From: Cunninghamia lanceolata
Taxonomy: Eukaryota > Streptophyta > Pinopsida > Cupressales > Cupressaceae
DNA length: 64,000 nt
Assembly (NCBI GenBank): GCA_027924645.1
Contig: BSBN01001362.1
Coordinates: 2,200,501 to 2,264,500, forward strand
Reading direction: 5' to 3'
The notes below the pieces were generated by a model, which was not told the origin of the DNA, ran no database searches, and saw nothing but the letters and a program-made list of their open reading frames with translations. Made by a program: the position numbers and the translations under genes. Position 1 is the stretch's first letter, and every line of letters begins with the position of its first letter. Shown here one piece after another: positions 24,381 through 35,475 of the stretch.

Positions 24381-25471
24381 TGTTGATAACTGAGAGGGGG
24401 GGGTGAATCAGTTATCCTAATTATTTCTTTTATTGAACTTTCCTTTTAATTGATGCAGCATAAAATCAAACATAAAACATTAACCATAAAACAAGAAACA
24501 CATGACACAGTATTTTTGACGTGGAAACCCTGTTAAGGGAGAAAACCACGGGGTGATTAACCCAAAATTATTCTCTGTTAGAAGAATAGGAAATTACAAA
24601 GATGGCACTTGCCAATTAGGGCTCACTGCCCGAGCACACTGCTCACAAGAGGCCCACTGCCTACAAGAAGACACACTGTCTACAAAGTGATGAGAATCAC
24701 AGTCTTGAACTGATTGGAAGCATCTGTATATGCTGGAGTTCAGTTCCGGTTAGGCTCAGTACACTGATCTGCTGCACTTCATCTTTCCTCTGTTCTTTAT
24801 TCTGCTATCTTTCACATACCGGATCCTTTTTGCTACCCCTGCTCTTTATCTGGACTTATTCGCATATCTCTCCACAACAACAACCCCTTCACAACTAAAT
24901 CCATCCTCTATATATATCCGCACAAGTAATTTCATCACCTTTCTAGTCGGCATCCGGAACAGTCTAGTTTCTTATAAACTTTCATTCTGTCGGCTGAATC
25001 CTTCCTCACCAAGCAATGCGGATCAAGCATATACTTGTAGATATCATTAATCATGTCGGCCAAACATGATTCATGCCTTCACAACCTCTGTCATCAATAG
25101 TAACCCATCCGGAAAGCAGTCTGATACTCTGCCAGTCAGTTCTTCCTCTGTTTTCACTGTCTCTCAGGAATCCGGTACTCAACCATTCATATCTTTTTCC
25201 TCGTCCATCACCGGAGGCTAAATTCTTGGAATATACCACTCAAGGTAGTCCTCTTGACTTCCCCAAATCCGCACTGCACCAAGACACTTCTTCTGAGAGA
25301 TCCGGACCAATCTGTCGGACCTTGCCACATGCTCTGTTCTTCTTCACCGGACCACAACATTCTTTATTCTGACTTCCGGTAGAGGCACATCATGACTTGC
25401 GGATATGTGGGATGACCTTTGTTGCCATCAATGACAACAACCATGAATCCATATAGTGTCTCTTGCCAACA
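24381..25471 (-). repeat. 3' LTR of the gag-only element
   Basis: On the plus strand it starts TGTTGATAACTGAG and ends CTTGCCAACA. It carries a TATA tract at 24909-24917 and the hairpin string at 24603-24700 on the minus strand. The LTR-terminal stem GATAACTGA/TCAGTTATC closes a C-rich loop. Confidence 0.93.
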
Positions 25472-25483
25472 ATCTCCCCCTTT
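25472..25483 (-). other. Polypurine tract of the gag-only element
   Basis: On the minus strand AAAGGGGGAGAT abuts the 3' LTR, identical to the copia tract at 8092-8103. Three further CTCCCCC blocks on the plus strand, near 25532, 25577 and 25617, mirror the repeated purine motifs of the copia 3' UTR. Confidence 0.8.
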
Positions 25484-25820
25484 GGCATTGATGGCAACAC
25501 TTAGTGAAAAATGACTAAGTGTTTTCACTATGCTCCCCCTTTGCTGATGCTCTGTCTTTATATACAATTTTCGGAACTCCCCCTTAGTTGGATTCCTCAT
25601 TTTTCACTGCTCCTCACTCCCCCTTTGACATCAATGGCAAAGGGTAGGGTCCGCACACCAAAATTTTCAAAAATTTTCTCTGTATAGCCGCATATTTACA
25701 TACTCACATGTATTGAAGAATGTCTGCAAAGGATGTCTGCAATTGGATCATTTCTGTAGCCCAACTTTGCTTCATTCTATCCAAAATTGAAATGTGACCA
25801 CTTAGCAAAAATGCAAAAGC

Positions 25821-28786
25821 TTATGCCCACTTGAGATCTGTCGGATCTTTTGTTTGGGCGGTGGTCTGAGCATCACTGATGGCCTCATGCATTGTTTCCA
25901 ACTTAGGGATTATAATCCTTCTAAGTTCTCCCATCCGGTTGGTGATGTTCTTCCTTTCCTTCTCAAGATTTTTTATTTCATTCAAGACTGCAATGGTCTG
26001 ACATTCTTGATTTATTATAGAGGAAGAGAGAGGATCAAAACTTTGAGATAAGCTTTGTAGCTTATCCTGTTCCTCTTTTATTTTCTTGTCAAATGCTGCT
26101 GTTGCCTTTGACCAGGATATGCAAAATTTGTAGATGTCACCGCCATCCTTAAGAGCATTCTCTAAGCTCTTTATTCCAATGCTTACAATCTTCCTATCTT
26201 TAGAGATTAATTCTAATATCTCTGAAAATCTTTTATCCAAAAATTCCTTCCAGACCTTTTCTTCAGCTGATTTTTCTAAAGAATCAAAATGTGTATCAAC
26301 ACTGCTGACTAAGGTTTTTAGATTACCGGAAGAGGAGGCTGTCGGATCTATCTGGATTGATGGCATGATCTTCACAAGTACTCCGGAAGCAGCCTCTATC
26401 AACTCACAGTCTTCCATATGAGACTTCAGGAGCTTTTCATTTGCCTTGGCATTTGCAAATGAAGCTATCTTCATTGTTTGTACCGGAGAGAGAGAGTCAA
26501 AATCAAATGGGCCTTTTAGAAGCTCCGGTTCATCAATCTCTAAAGTTTCTTTACTCAAAAACTGTTGAACAGTTTGTGCAGTGTCTCTTGCCGGAGACAG
26601 ATGTTTCTTTTCTTCTGCAGTCTTAGAACTGTCAACCTCTTTATCTTTCACCATTGCTTCCTTCTCCTGTAATTGCTCTTCTTCTTTGGATCCGGAGACT
26701 GTGGGGGAAACCGGAGGAGAGATGCTAGTTTGTTCATGAGCCACTTCTTCTGGAGCAGAGGGTCCCAAGTCCTCAGCTGTTTCTGTACCTAAATCCTCTA
26801 CAACCGGAAGATTGAACCTTTTGAAGGCCTTCCGGAGGATCTCTTCTGTTTCTTGGGCCACTTTGTCAGTCTCGCCAAGCATGAGTTGATTCATCCTGGC
26901 TTTGCTTCTGAACTCATCTTTGCAGTCCTTGAAGATAATGTTCATTGTCTTGGGATCAATTTGAGGATATAGCTGAATAGCTATCTGCTCCCGGATCTCA
27001 AGATCTTTAGCATGAGCATTATTCTTTCTTACTTCCATTTCCTTTTCTAGGCTTTTAGGAATAAGAGATATTATTTCAATGAAAGCCTTATTATATATGT
27101 TAAGATATTTTACTGTGGCCTCCTGCAGAGTCTTTTGGTCGGCCTCACTGAAGTCATCATATGATTCAGTCATTGGTTGAAGGTTTCCATCCACCGTGAC
27201 CGACTTGATTATGCTCTCTAGTGACAGAGTGGGCTTTTCAACAGTTACCTCTGCCATTTCATCCTTGTCTTGGCCTGTGGAGGGCTTACCGGATCCTTTC
27301 TTCTTCTGTTTCTTTACTTCTCTTACTCCCTCATCTGATTCTGTTTCCTCTTCATCCTTTTGGCTTCCATAAGCCCTTGTGGCTTTTGTCTTTGATCTCT
27401 TACCGGATGCCTGAACTTCCGGTTTGAACTTTTGGTTGTGGAAGGTGCAGGTCTCTTTGATGATCTGGTCCGGGTGGGAGTTTCAACCGGAGCACTTTCT
27501 TTGCTTTTCTCTTCTTCCTCGGCCTTCCTCCTCTTTTCCCGGCTGGCATCAAGTGCCTCCTTTGAGATACCTAGGCCTTGAGCAATGTGCTTTACTTCTT
27601 TTCTTACCTTTCTTTTAATCTCAGGTTCCCTGAGTTCTACATGTATTTTTACACTCAGCTCCTCAAAGGTTCCAAACCTTTCTGCCTTAGGATCTTTGGG
27701 CTGACTTAGCATGTGTTGAACATGCAGCTCCACTATCTGTTCATCAACTTCATACCCCATGGGCATGATCCAGACAGTCCTTGGCTCCACTGCCTCCATT
27801 AGGCACTGATCAGTGTCAACCATAAAGCACACTGAGTCCTTGTATTTCTCAATGAGAGACTGGGGAATTCTCTCTCTTGCTTGCATCATGCTCTGAAAGT
27901 TTTTGAAGTATCCCCATAGAGCTGTATTTCTCGCTTTTGCATCCCCAAGTCCATGCAAATAGTCTCTTATCTGGACTGCAACAGGTTTGTCATTTTGCCA
28001 TACCCATCCACTTGTTCCGGGTAGCTCATTCATGAAGTAGAAGAATAGACATACAATCAGAGTACCATACTTAAAGGAATTCTTCTTATCCTTCTTGATT
28101 TTCTGTATATTTTCCATTAATTGGCTTAGTAGTAGTTCGCAGAGATCATACTCTGTATTCTTTCTTAGCATCTCATAGGCAGTGTATACTGCAGTTCCGG
28201 TTACAGAATTCTCCCTGCTGGAGTGGTAGATCTTGTATCCTATTATCATTGATGCATATTTGATATCCGGATCGGAGATGTCTTCAATGGTCATTGCCCT
28301 TTTGTCAAATTTTGATCCGGTGGCCTCAGTTACAATGTTGTTCTTGACAGATTTGAGGATAGGTACTCCTCCGGAAGAGTATAGGCCAGTTACTGCTCTA
28401 ATTGCCTCTTTTGTGATCTTGCAGGGTCTATCTAGCCATAGAAAGTTGTCATGCATTCTGCTCAGTACATACCGGACCCATTCATCCTCTTCAAAACAGG
28501 GGAAATGAATAAATTGCTCAAATTATTTCTTCTGAATATCCTTATACTCTGGTTTAAGCTCAAAAGCATTGTCAATCAGCTGCTTGTGATAGAGGTCTCT
28601 TAATTTGAATTCCCCAAATTCCTCAATGTTTGCATGTATGTAAACCCTAATGTCTTCGGTGTGTAAAACTCCGTGGGGAACACTAGAGAAGGCTCCTAGT
28701 GGGTCTACCTCCAATGATTTGTAGGGATGTTTCTTGAATGAGGGGCGAGGTCTATCAGAGATCTTAACTATGTTTGGAGTAGCCAT
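25821..28786 (-). pseudogene. Second ORF of the gag-only element, unknown function, one stop and one frameshift
   Basis: The frame starts at ATG 28784-28786 (MATPNIVKISDRPRPSFKKH) and would span about 990 codons. A TAA at 28523-28525 interrupts it, and the same frame resumes as FEQFIHFPCFEEDEWVRYVL. A frameshift between about 27430 and 27330 then moves the better reading into the frame that holds MAEVTVEKPTLSLE at 27257. The N-terminal half is folded-looking (WLDRPCKITKEAIRAVTGLY, DPDIKYASMIIGYKIY); the middle is Lys/Arg/Glu-rich and NLS-like; the C-terminal half is acidic and coiled-coil-like, ending TDLKWA at 25821. I do not recognise a catalytic domain. Similar proteins may exist in plant repeats, but I cannot search. 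The sense orientation and length suggest a real element gene, not host capture debris. Confidence 0.65.
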
Positions 28787-29099
28787 TCTTCAAAGATTTG
28801 CAGTGAGGTAATGAAAAACGGAGAATACCTTATGCGCCTTCGGTTTGCACGGAGTGGTTGGATTGATTTCTTTATGCAATAGCTTCGGCAGGAGATCCTT
28901 GGTGCTTGATGAACCTTGTTGCAGAGCTCCACTTTTCGCTTCTTCTCGAGTGCAGAATGAGCAAATGACCTTTGAGAAATCCCTTAAATTGCTCCGCGAA
29001 CCCTAATATCTGTCTGCAATAAATGCTTCACCTACATCATTCCGGTTTGCCTTGTCTGGATAGTTTGGAGTATCCCGGATTGGTTCTGATCTGAGAATA

Positions 29100-29437
29100 T
29101 CATCCGGATCTTTCAATCATGAATAAATCGAGGTAACATATTACAAGAGCATCCCAAACACTCTGTCCAATCCGCAGAACAAGATAGTGCATTTCCGGAT
29201 CTTTCCAGACCTTTTTGTAATCCTCTATCATACCGGAGCATCTCCCTGAACAGGTCTTATTTGATCGATCACAGCTTCTTCATAACTCCATGCGGACCTC
29301 TGAAAACTTGACTGAAGTATCTCAAGACTCATATCTACAAACCCTTTGATCCGCATCTTGTGCCACATCCGGCACCACTTGTTTGGCTGGGGGAACAAGA
29401 TTTTCTTTGAGTCTCCCCCTGAGCCTGAGCTCACTTT
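29100..29437 (-). pseudogene. Coding-like tail downstream of gag, shared with copia LTR U3
   Basis: After the gag stop the same frame stays open (KWCRMWHKMRIKGFVDMSLE) to 29228. An overlapping frame from ATG 29231 then reads MIEDYKKVWKDPEMHYLVLR and ends at TGA 29100-29102. The segment 29105-29357 is clearly homologous to U3 of the copia LTR (2465-2720), where a matching protein-like reading (LRIGKSIWDVLVMC) is still visible. It may be the original C-terminal end of gag, separated by a stop and a frameshift, or a separate small gene. Confidence 0.5.
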
Positions 29438-30616
29438 TTAATTTCCGGAAGAAATATCAGCACCAGAGTCTGGTGCGGATCCAACCTCTACATTCTCTGA
29501 ACTTTTCTTCACCCAGATCTTGCTCATCTGATTCCTAACCTCATCCGCATTCATCTTTTGTTTACCCTTGTCTTGATTCTGATTATACACCGGACCTCTT
29601 TTGTCCTGATTCTTGTTTCTGCAAACTTTAGCATTATGACCGGACCTATTGCAGATTTGGCAAATAACATTTCTTTGCATATTTGACTGATATCCTCTTG
29701 ATCTGCATTGATTAGCCATATGACCTACTCTATTGCATGTGAAGCATCTACCTTTGAATGATTTGTTTACTTGTATACTTCTGCATTCATGGGATTTGTG
29801 TCCATACCTTTTGCAGTTGAAGCACTGTCCGGAGAAGGATGAATTAATCTGATTCATTCTCATTCTGCACTGATTAGCTTTGTGACCAAAGTGGTTGCAG
29901 CTGTGGCAGTATCCATTGAAGGATGGATATCTTTGAGCATTTGGCTGTCTTACCGGAGGTCTTCTAGGCCTGCTTCTTGGATTTTCTGATCCAAGATTCT
30001 TCTGACCGGATCCGGAGCTTTCTCCTTTCTCATATCCCAAACCATACTTGTCATCTGTCCTCTTTTGACTTCCAAGAAGAACTTCAAGTTGAGCAGAACT
30101 TATCTTGAATTTCTCTTTATATTCATTTGCTGTTTGAAGGTCTCTTTTGAGAGAGGCAATTTGATCCTCAAGTTTTCCTTCATTATCTTTGGCATCTTCA
30201 AGATCAGATTCAAGATGTCTGATAATCCTGTCCATCTGGTGGCATTCTTCTGATTTTTCTTTAAGAGATTGTCTTAGATTGTCTTCAGCCTTTCTTTTTT
30301 CTTCAATCTCTTGAGTAAACTTTATAGTTCCTGATTCCATTTCATGTCTTAACATAATGACTTCTTTTGATAACTTTTCACATAACTTGGTTTGCTCAGT
30401 CAATTCTTCATTTGTATTGCTTTCTTCACTTTGTCTTGCCAACTGTTGAAGCAGCTCCTTTCTCTTTTTCATAGAGAGACTTAATTTGTCTTTTAATTCT
30501 CTCATGAATTCATCAGCCTGTTTGAGTCTTTCCTTTAATTCACTGACTTCAGAATTCGACTGTTCAAGATCCTCAAGAGCAGTCTTGAGTTGCTCCCTTA
30601 AACCATATGCATCCAT
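29438..30616 (-). CDS. gag: Gag-like protein with coiled coil and four CCHC zinc knuckles
   Basis: The 392-codon frame starts at ATG 30614-30616, 66 bp after the 5' LTR. Residues 1-190 are strongly heptad-like and charged (coiled coil). A KYGLGYEKGESSGSG linker follows near 190-204, of a type seen in plant copia Gag proteins. Four C-X2-C-X4-H-X4-C knuckles lie at about 237-250, 265-278, 291-304 and 319-332, for RNA binding. The UBN2 capsid domain present in the neighbouring copia gag is missing, so the protein could bind element RNA and join a particle by its coiled coil but probably cannot build a shell alone. The stop TAA at 29438-29440 is followed by more open frame, so the end may be premature. 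No protease follows. Confidence 0.85.
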   Translation of the reverse strand: MDAYGLREQLKTALEDLEQSNSEVSELKERLKQADEFMRELKDKLSLSMKKRKELLQQLARQSEESNTNEELTEQTKLCEKLSKEVIMLRHEMESGTIKFTQEIEEKRKAEDNLRQSLKEKSEECHQMDRIIRHLESDLEDAKDNEGKLEDQIASLKRDLQTANEYKEKFKISSAQLEVLLGSQKRTDDKYGLGYEKGESSGSGQKNLGSENPRSRPRRPPVRQPNAQRYPSFNGYCHSCNHFGHKANQCRMRMNQINSSFSGQCFNCKRYGHKSHECRSIQVNKSFKGRCFTCNRVGHMANQCRSRGYQSNMQRNVICQICNRSGHNAKVCRNKNQDKRGPVYNQNQDKGKQKMNADEVRNQMSKIWVKKSSENVEVGSAPDSGADISSGN

Positions 30617-30668
30617 TTGAAATCCCAGATCTTCCTCAAGCTGTTAGGCTCTATTAGGAGGAACTTAG

Positions 30669-30681
30669 CTCTGATACCAAT
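30669..30681 (-). other. Primer-binding site of the gag-only element (initiator tRNA-Met)
   Basis: On the minus strand ATTGGTATCAGAG lies directly after the 5' LTR end GTTATCAACA. The site matches that of the copia element, including the extra A before TTGG. Confidence 0.85.
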
Positions 30682-31772
30682 TGTTGATAACTGAGAGGGG
30701 GGGGTGAATCAGTTATCCTAATTATTTCTTTTATTGAACTTTCCTTTTAATTGATGCAGCATAAAATCAAACATAAAACATTAACCATAAAACAAGAAAC
30801 ACATGACACAGTATTTTTGACGTGGAAACCCTGTTAAGGGAGAAAACCACGGGGTGATTAACCCAAAATTATTCTCTGTTAGAAGAATAGGAAATTACAA
30901 AGATGGCACTTGCCAATTAGGGCTCACTGCCCGAGCACACTGCTCACAAGAGGCCCACTGCCTACAAGAAGACACACTGTCTACAAAGTGATGAGAATCA
31001 CAGTCTTGAACTGATTGGAAGCATCTGTATATGCTGGAGTTCAGTTCCGGTTAGGCTCAGTACACTGATCTGCTGCACTTCATCTTTCCTCTGTTCTTTA
31101 TTCTGCTATCTTTCACATACCGGATCCTTTTTGCTACCCCTGCTCTTTATCTGGACTTATTCGCATATCTCTCCACAACAACAACCCCTTCACAACTAAA
31201 TCCATCCTCTATATATATCCGCACAAGTAATTTCATCACCTTTCTAGTCGGCATCCGGAACAGTCTAGTTTCTTATAAACTTTCATTCTGTCGGCTGAAT
31301 CCTTCCTCACCAAGCAATGCGGATCAAGCATATACTTGTAGATATCATTAATCATGTCGGTCAAACATGATTCATGCCTTCACAACCTCTGTCATCAATA
31401 GTAACCCATCCGGAAAGCAGTCTGATACTCTGCCAGTCAGTTCTTCCTCTGTTTTCACTGTCTCTCAGGAATCCGGTACTCAACCATTCATATCTTTTTC
31501 CTCGTCCATCACCGGAGGCTAAATTCTTGGAATATACCACTCAAGGTAGTCCTCTTGACTTCCCCAAATCCGCACTGCACCAAGACACTTCTTCTGAGAG
31601 ATCCGAACCAATCTGTCGGACCTTGCCACATGCTCTGTTCTTCTTCACCGGACCACAACATTCTTTATTCTGACTTCCGGTAGAGGCACATCATGACTTG
31701 CGGATATGTGGGATGACCTTTGTTGCCATCAATGACAACAACCATGAATCCATATAGTGTCTCTTGCCAACA
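30682..31772 (-). repeat. 5' LTR of the gag-only element
   Basis: This is the 1091 bp partner of 24381-25471, with two differences noticed (near 25030/31331 and 25305/31606). A TATA tract lies at 31210-31218 on the minus strand. Confidence 0.93.
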
Positions 31773-32011
31773 CAACCTTGAAGAACCTATTTCCACAACA
31801 GTAGTTTGAAGGCAATTTGTATTGGTTTCCAAATCCTTTGTATGTGCGGAGGGAAATATACATTCCATTGCAACATGATCTGGTTATGTGGTATGTGTAT
31901 CTTCGTCTCCAGACACCACATTAGGAAACTTGCACCCCCCAGGTTTTCTAACTGTCCTCCTTCTAGAAGTTCTCCTCCCCTTTTTACCTTGAGCCATAAG
32001 TATCTATACAC
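31773..32011 (-). pseudogene. 5' part of the same pogo-type gene, separated by the young LTR element
   Basis: On the minus strand a pyrimidine-rich tract ending TTGCAG at 32012 precedes an exon-like segment with ATG at 31995-31997 (MAQGKKGRRTSRRR, a basic start). Reading across the LTR element after removing it and one CAACC duplication leads into the HTH part at 24345. A TAA interrupts the frame after about 37 codons, and the frame relation to the HTH part is unclear. Assignment rests on position and adjacency more than on domain content. Confidence 0.45.
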
Positions 32012-33587
32012 CTGCAAGAAATGTAAACATAATCAGTACCAAAAGTGATTTGTAGAAATAATGGCATCCTTAGTGCAATGACTAAAAACAGATTGAGGCA
32101 TCATTATTGTAGTGGCATGGATGGAAAACATAACGTGTTCCATTGTGTTGTTCCATTTTAGACTGTGTTATCAATGGTTGAGGGTTTCATCATTATGTGT
32201 TTCCAATATATAATCAGTATAGTAATAGACACGATTTAATCAATTCAATGAAGTTACCCATGCAACAAACAACTGAAAAAGATGTAGCAAAGTTTAGCAA
32301 ACAAATTGGACTAATCTTTCCAACATGTATTTCTAGAATTGTAAAATGCTAAAATATTAAGTACTAGCTTGAAATGTTTCCATTGTCTATACTGCATATG
32401 TCTATACATATACATATGTATATCAATATACATATGTCTATAGATCTATATATGTCTATAGATATACAGATATGTATACAGATCTGTATACATATATGTA
32501 TAGATATGTATAGATATGTATACAGAAATGTATGCATATGTATATAGATATGTATACAGATATACATATGTCTATAGATATACATATGTCGATAGATAGA
32601 CATGTATATATATACAGTTCATTAACACTCTAATCCAAATATATGTAGAATATTTTCATATAAACCATAGATAGATTATATAAACTAAAACCCTCAATAC
32701 ATTATATTAGAACATAGGAAAACAATTGTAAATATTTAATGTAACAATAATTAATAAATATATATTCGGTCAAATTTGGGAAGAATCTGACTGTAAAATT
32801 ATTATAGAGACAAAGCTGTAGGATTCAAAGCATTCGAACCTTCAAAAATATATACCCTTATATATATATAGCACATTAACATACATGATTTAATCTATAG
32901 AATGAAGCTACCCATTATATGCCAAGTGCCAACCTGAAATGGTTGTCTTAGATAGAATAGGTAAGAATGTCACTGCAAAATATATACCCTTAAAAATATA
33001 CGAACCCATCTATATGTGTAAAATAAAACCCTCATTATATAACAGTTTATTATTCTGTACAGCAAAATAATCACAGCACAAGGGTTGTCTAAGACAAAAC
33101 AAGTTGTATATTATGCTGTTCAAATTTAATGAGTTTTTTTAAAGTGGTAAACTCAAGTTAGTAAAATGATTAGGTTTTCGATGTGTAGTTGAATATATAT
33201 ATAATCAGTGTGTAGATGAATATGTATTTGGATGTGAATAACAAAATTACATATCAATACTCAACTCACGGGTTGTATGAGACAAAAACGAAGGTAAATG
33301 ACTGTATAATGATTGTATAAGTAACATCCTATGAAACCAATAGAATGGAATGAAAACAGTGTTGAAATCACAAGGAGAAATGATATCTATGTCCAACAGA
33401 AATTTTTTAAATCATGTCTATTAATGTAGGAGATACATACTGTAAATAGATATATGTTTGCATGTAGCAACATTTGCATAAAATAAAAGCCTTTATATAG
33501 ATTTTTTATCATATTATAGCACTGCTTGTCAGATAATACAAAAAAGCAATGCTAAAGATTTACCACCATAGACTTTCACTATGGCTT
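32012..33587. other. AT-rich intergenic stretch with CATATGTCTATAGATA-type microsatellite
   Basis: A degenerate tandem of 14-20 bp units built from ATATGTATAGATATG occupies about 32395-32620. The rest is AT-rich with no supported gene. Open frames over the microsatellite reflect its composition only. Confidence 0.6.
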
Positions 33588-35475
33588 CTAGTGGATCAAT
33601 ACCCGAAGGCCTTGAGCCAATTCACTTGCTCTCTCAATGTGTGTAAGAGAGAGCAAGTCACCATAATTACTTAGATAAAATTGAAATGTTTCCAGATTGT
33701 TTCTGAGTATTCCTTCTCGAAATAGTTGCAAAGGTGTTGTTGTCACATTTTGTTTTTTGACAGCCTCAACTTCAAACACACCTCTAATCATACCTTCTTC
33801 TGGAAACTCGTCAAAATAGGAGATGGCATTGGTCACAGTGTCTTTGTGTTCCTCCTTCATGAACTTGTTGGCCAGGTTGTTTCTGTGACTTTTGTTGCCT
33901 AGAATTTGGATTGTTGTGGAGAAGAATTTTTCATAGATCACATAATCACATATATGCCCTCCCTAGAAGTGTTGCATTCCTACAACTTGCTAGATTGTAA
34001 TGACCAATTGGTCTGAACCAGCATTGAACAACCGCTTGATTTGGGTCTTGTGCTGTTCTTGTAAGAAAGCACATCCATTGGCCACCTCCATTGTGTTGTG
34101 TGTTTGGAGAGTTCATCCTGTCCAAGTGATTTTATAGGATGGAAAGGCAGTTGGTTCATGGGCTCTAATTCTCCAATATCAAAGATCTCCAATATCAAAG
34201 AAGACTGAAATGTCAAGTCCGTATTTTGAAGGCTAACAGAAATGTGAAGTCCATATTGTTGGCAAGAGACACTGTGTGGCTTCATAAGCGTTTTCATTGA
34301 TGGCAACAAAGTCTATCCCACACATCCGCAGTACATAATATGCCTATACCAGAAGTCAGATTGAAGATTATTTTGGTCTGGTGAACAAGAACAGAGTATG
34401 TAACAAGGTCTGACAATCAGGTCCGGATCTCTCAGATGGTGTAACTTAGTAAGTTGCGGACTTGGACAAGTCAAGAGGGGTATCATGACTATTGTATTCC
34501 AGAGATTTAGCCTTCGGTGACAAAGCATGAAAAAGATACGAGCATCTGAGTGTTGGGTTCCAGTTAGGCAGAGCAAACAAAGGAAGAACTGACCGGCAGA
34601 ATATCAGACTTCAATCCGAATGTATAAAATGTATTGATCAAGCAATTTGTGGCATTATATGACTTTGGCCGACATAGGTAATGATTTCTATGCCTAAGTT
34701 TTTGGTGCACATCATCAATCAAGTATGGATTCAGCCGACTGAACAATAACTTGCAAATATCCTAAGTGTTCTTGTTGCCGACTAGAAAGTTGTGGGAAAT
34801 CCTTGATGCATATATATATACTCGATGGATTCAAGCTTGTGAGTGTGTAAGTGATAGTATGAATGATTAAATGCGAAGAAAAGCAGAGACAAGTGCGAAG
34901 GCAGTAATTCAAACTCAGAATGTGACAGGAAAGTAATATTGAGCAGAAGAAGAATGAAATGTGCCAGATCAGTATATTGAGCCTAACCAGAACTGAATTC
35001 CTGCATGTATAGATGTTGTTCACCAGTTCAAACACCTTGGTATCATCTGTAAGCATTTGTAGACTATAAGTCTCTTGTAGGTAGTGGGCCTATTGTGGGC
35101 AGTGTGCTCGAGCAGTGAGCCCTAATTGGCAAGTGCCAAACTTGTACTCTTATTCTTTTAACAGAGAATACAATCTTGGGTTAGTCACCCCATGGTTGTT
35201 TCCCTTAATAGGGTTTCCACGTAAAAATCCCTGTGTTATGTGTTAACTTCTTTTTCAGTTCTTATGATTGCCTTGTTTTGATATAACACTAAATGGTAAG
35301 ATAAGAAAAGAAAGTAAAAATAGAAAATTTATAAGATAACTAATTCACCCCCCCCCCCTCAATTATCTGCATTGTTTCCAACACATATTTTGGAGGCTGT
35401 GAGAATATATTTTCTGTAAAGCACATCCTTCTCTTGGACAATGTGGTCTTTCAGATGCTTAGTACATTGAACGTA
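33588..35475 (-). pseudogene. Unidentified broken coding region, interrupted by a solo LTR
   Basis: Outside the solo LTR (34257-35383), minus-strand translation gives protein-like sequence: HLKDHIVQEKDVLYRKYILT near 35460-35400, a stretch with scattered stops at 34256-33960, and a clean 117-codon frame at 33941-33588 (YEKFFSTTIQILGNKSHRNN to ERASELAQGLRVLIH). Parts of one frame can be followed across in-frame stops. I do not recognise the family. It could be a decayed transposase-related or host gene. A separate exon-like segment at 36553-36655 (MNIMQRRDCFKHKFPEGALQ, then a GT donor) may belong to it. Confidence 0.4.
34257..35383 (+). mobile_element. Solo LTR related to the gag-only element
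   Basis: The 1127 bp sequence starts TGTTGGCAAGAGACACT and ends TTTCCAACA, with the 5 bp duplication CATAT at 34252-34256 and 35384-35388. No internal region is attached, so it is a solo LTR left by recombination between two LTRs. A TATA tract lies at 34811-34820. The start matches the gag-only LTR, and the hairpin string is present at about 35049-35138 with altered stems. The C-rich terminal loop region is present but its stem is partly decayed. Confidence 0.88.

Larger units (their letters stand above)
24381..31772 (-). mobile_element. Young non-autonomous LTR element with gag and an extra ORF (TR-GAG-like), no pol
   Basis: This 7392 bp minus-strand element has two 1091 bp LTRs (5' at 30682-31772, 3' at 24381-25471), an initiator tRNA-Met primer-binding site, a polypurine tract and the target duplication CAACC at 24376-24380 and 31773-31777. 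I found two differences between the LTRs (about 0.2%), so insertion was recent. The 5.2 kb interior encodes a coiled-coil/zinc-knuckle Gag-like protein and a second long frame. No protease, integrase, reverse transcriptase or RNase H motif is visible in any frame. Leader, LTR end and 3' UTR layout resemble the copia element at 2287-9398, so copia-type proteins probably mobilise it. TR-GAG (terminal-repeat retrotransposon with gag) is the nearest known class; the second ORF is not part of its usual description. Confidence 0.9.

Noticed and set aside
25073..25372. A 99-codon plus-strand ORF, repeated at 31374-31673
   Set aside because: It is antisense within the LTR of the gag-only element and duplicated only with the LTR.
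32364..32620. A 79-codon ORF rich in Tyr, Ile and His
   Set aside because: It is the translation of a CATATGTATA-type microsatellite.
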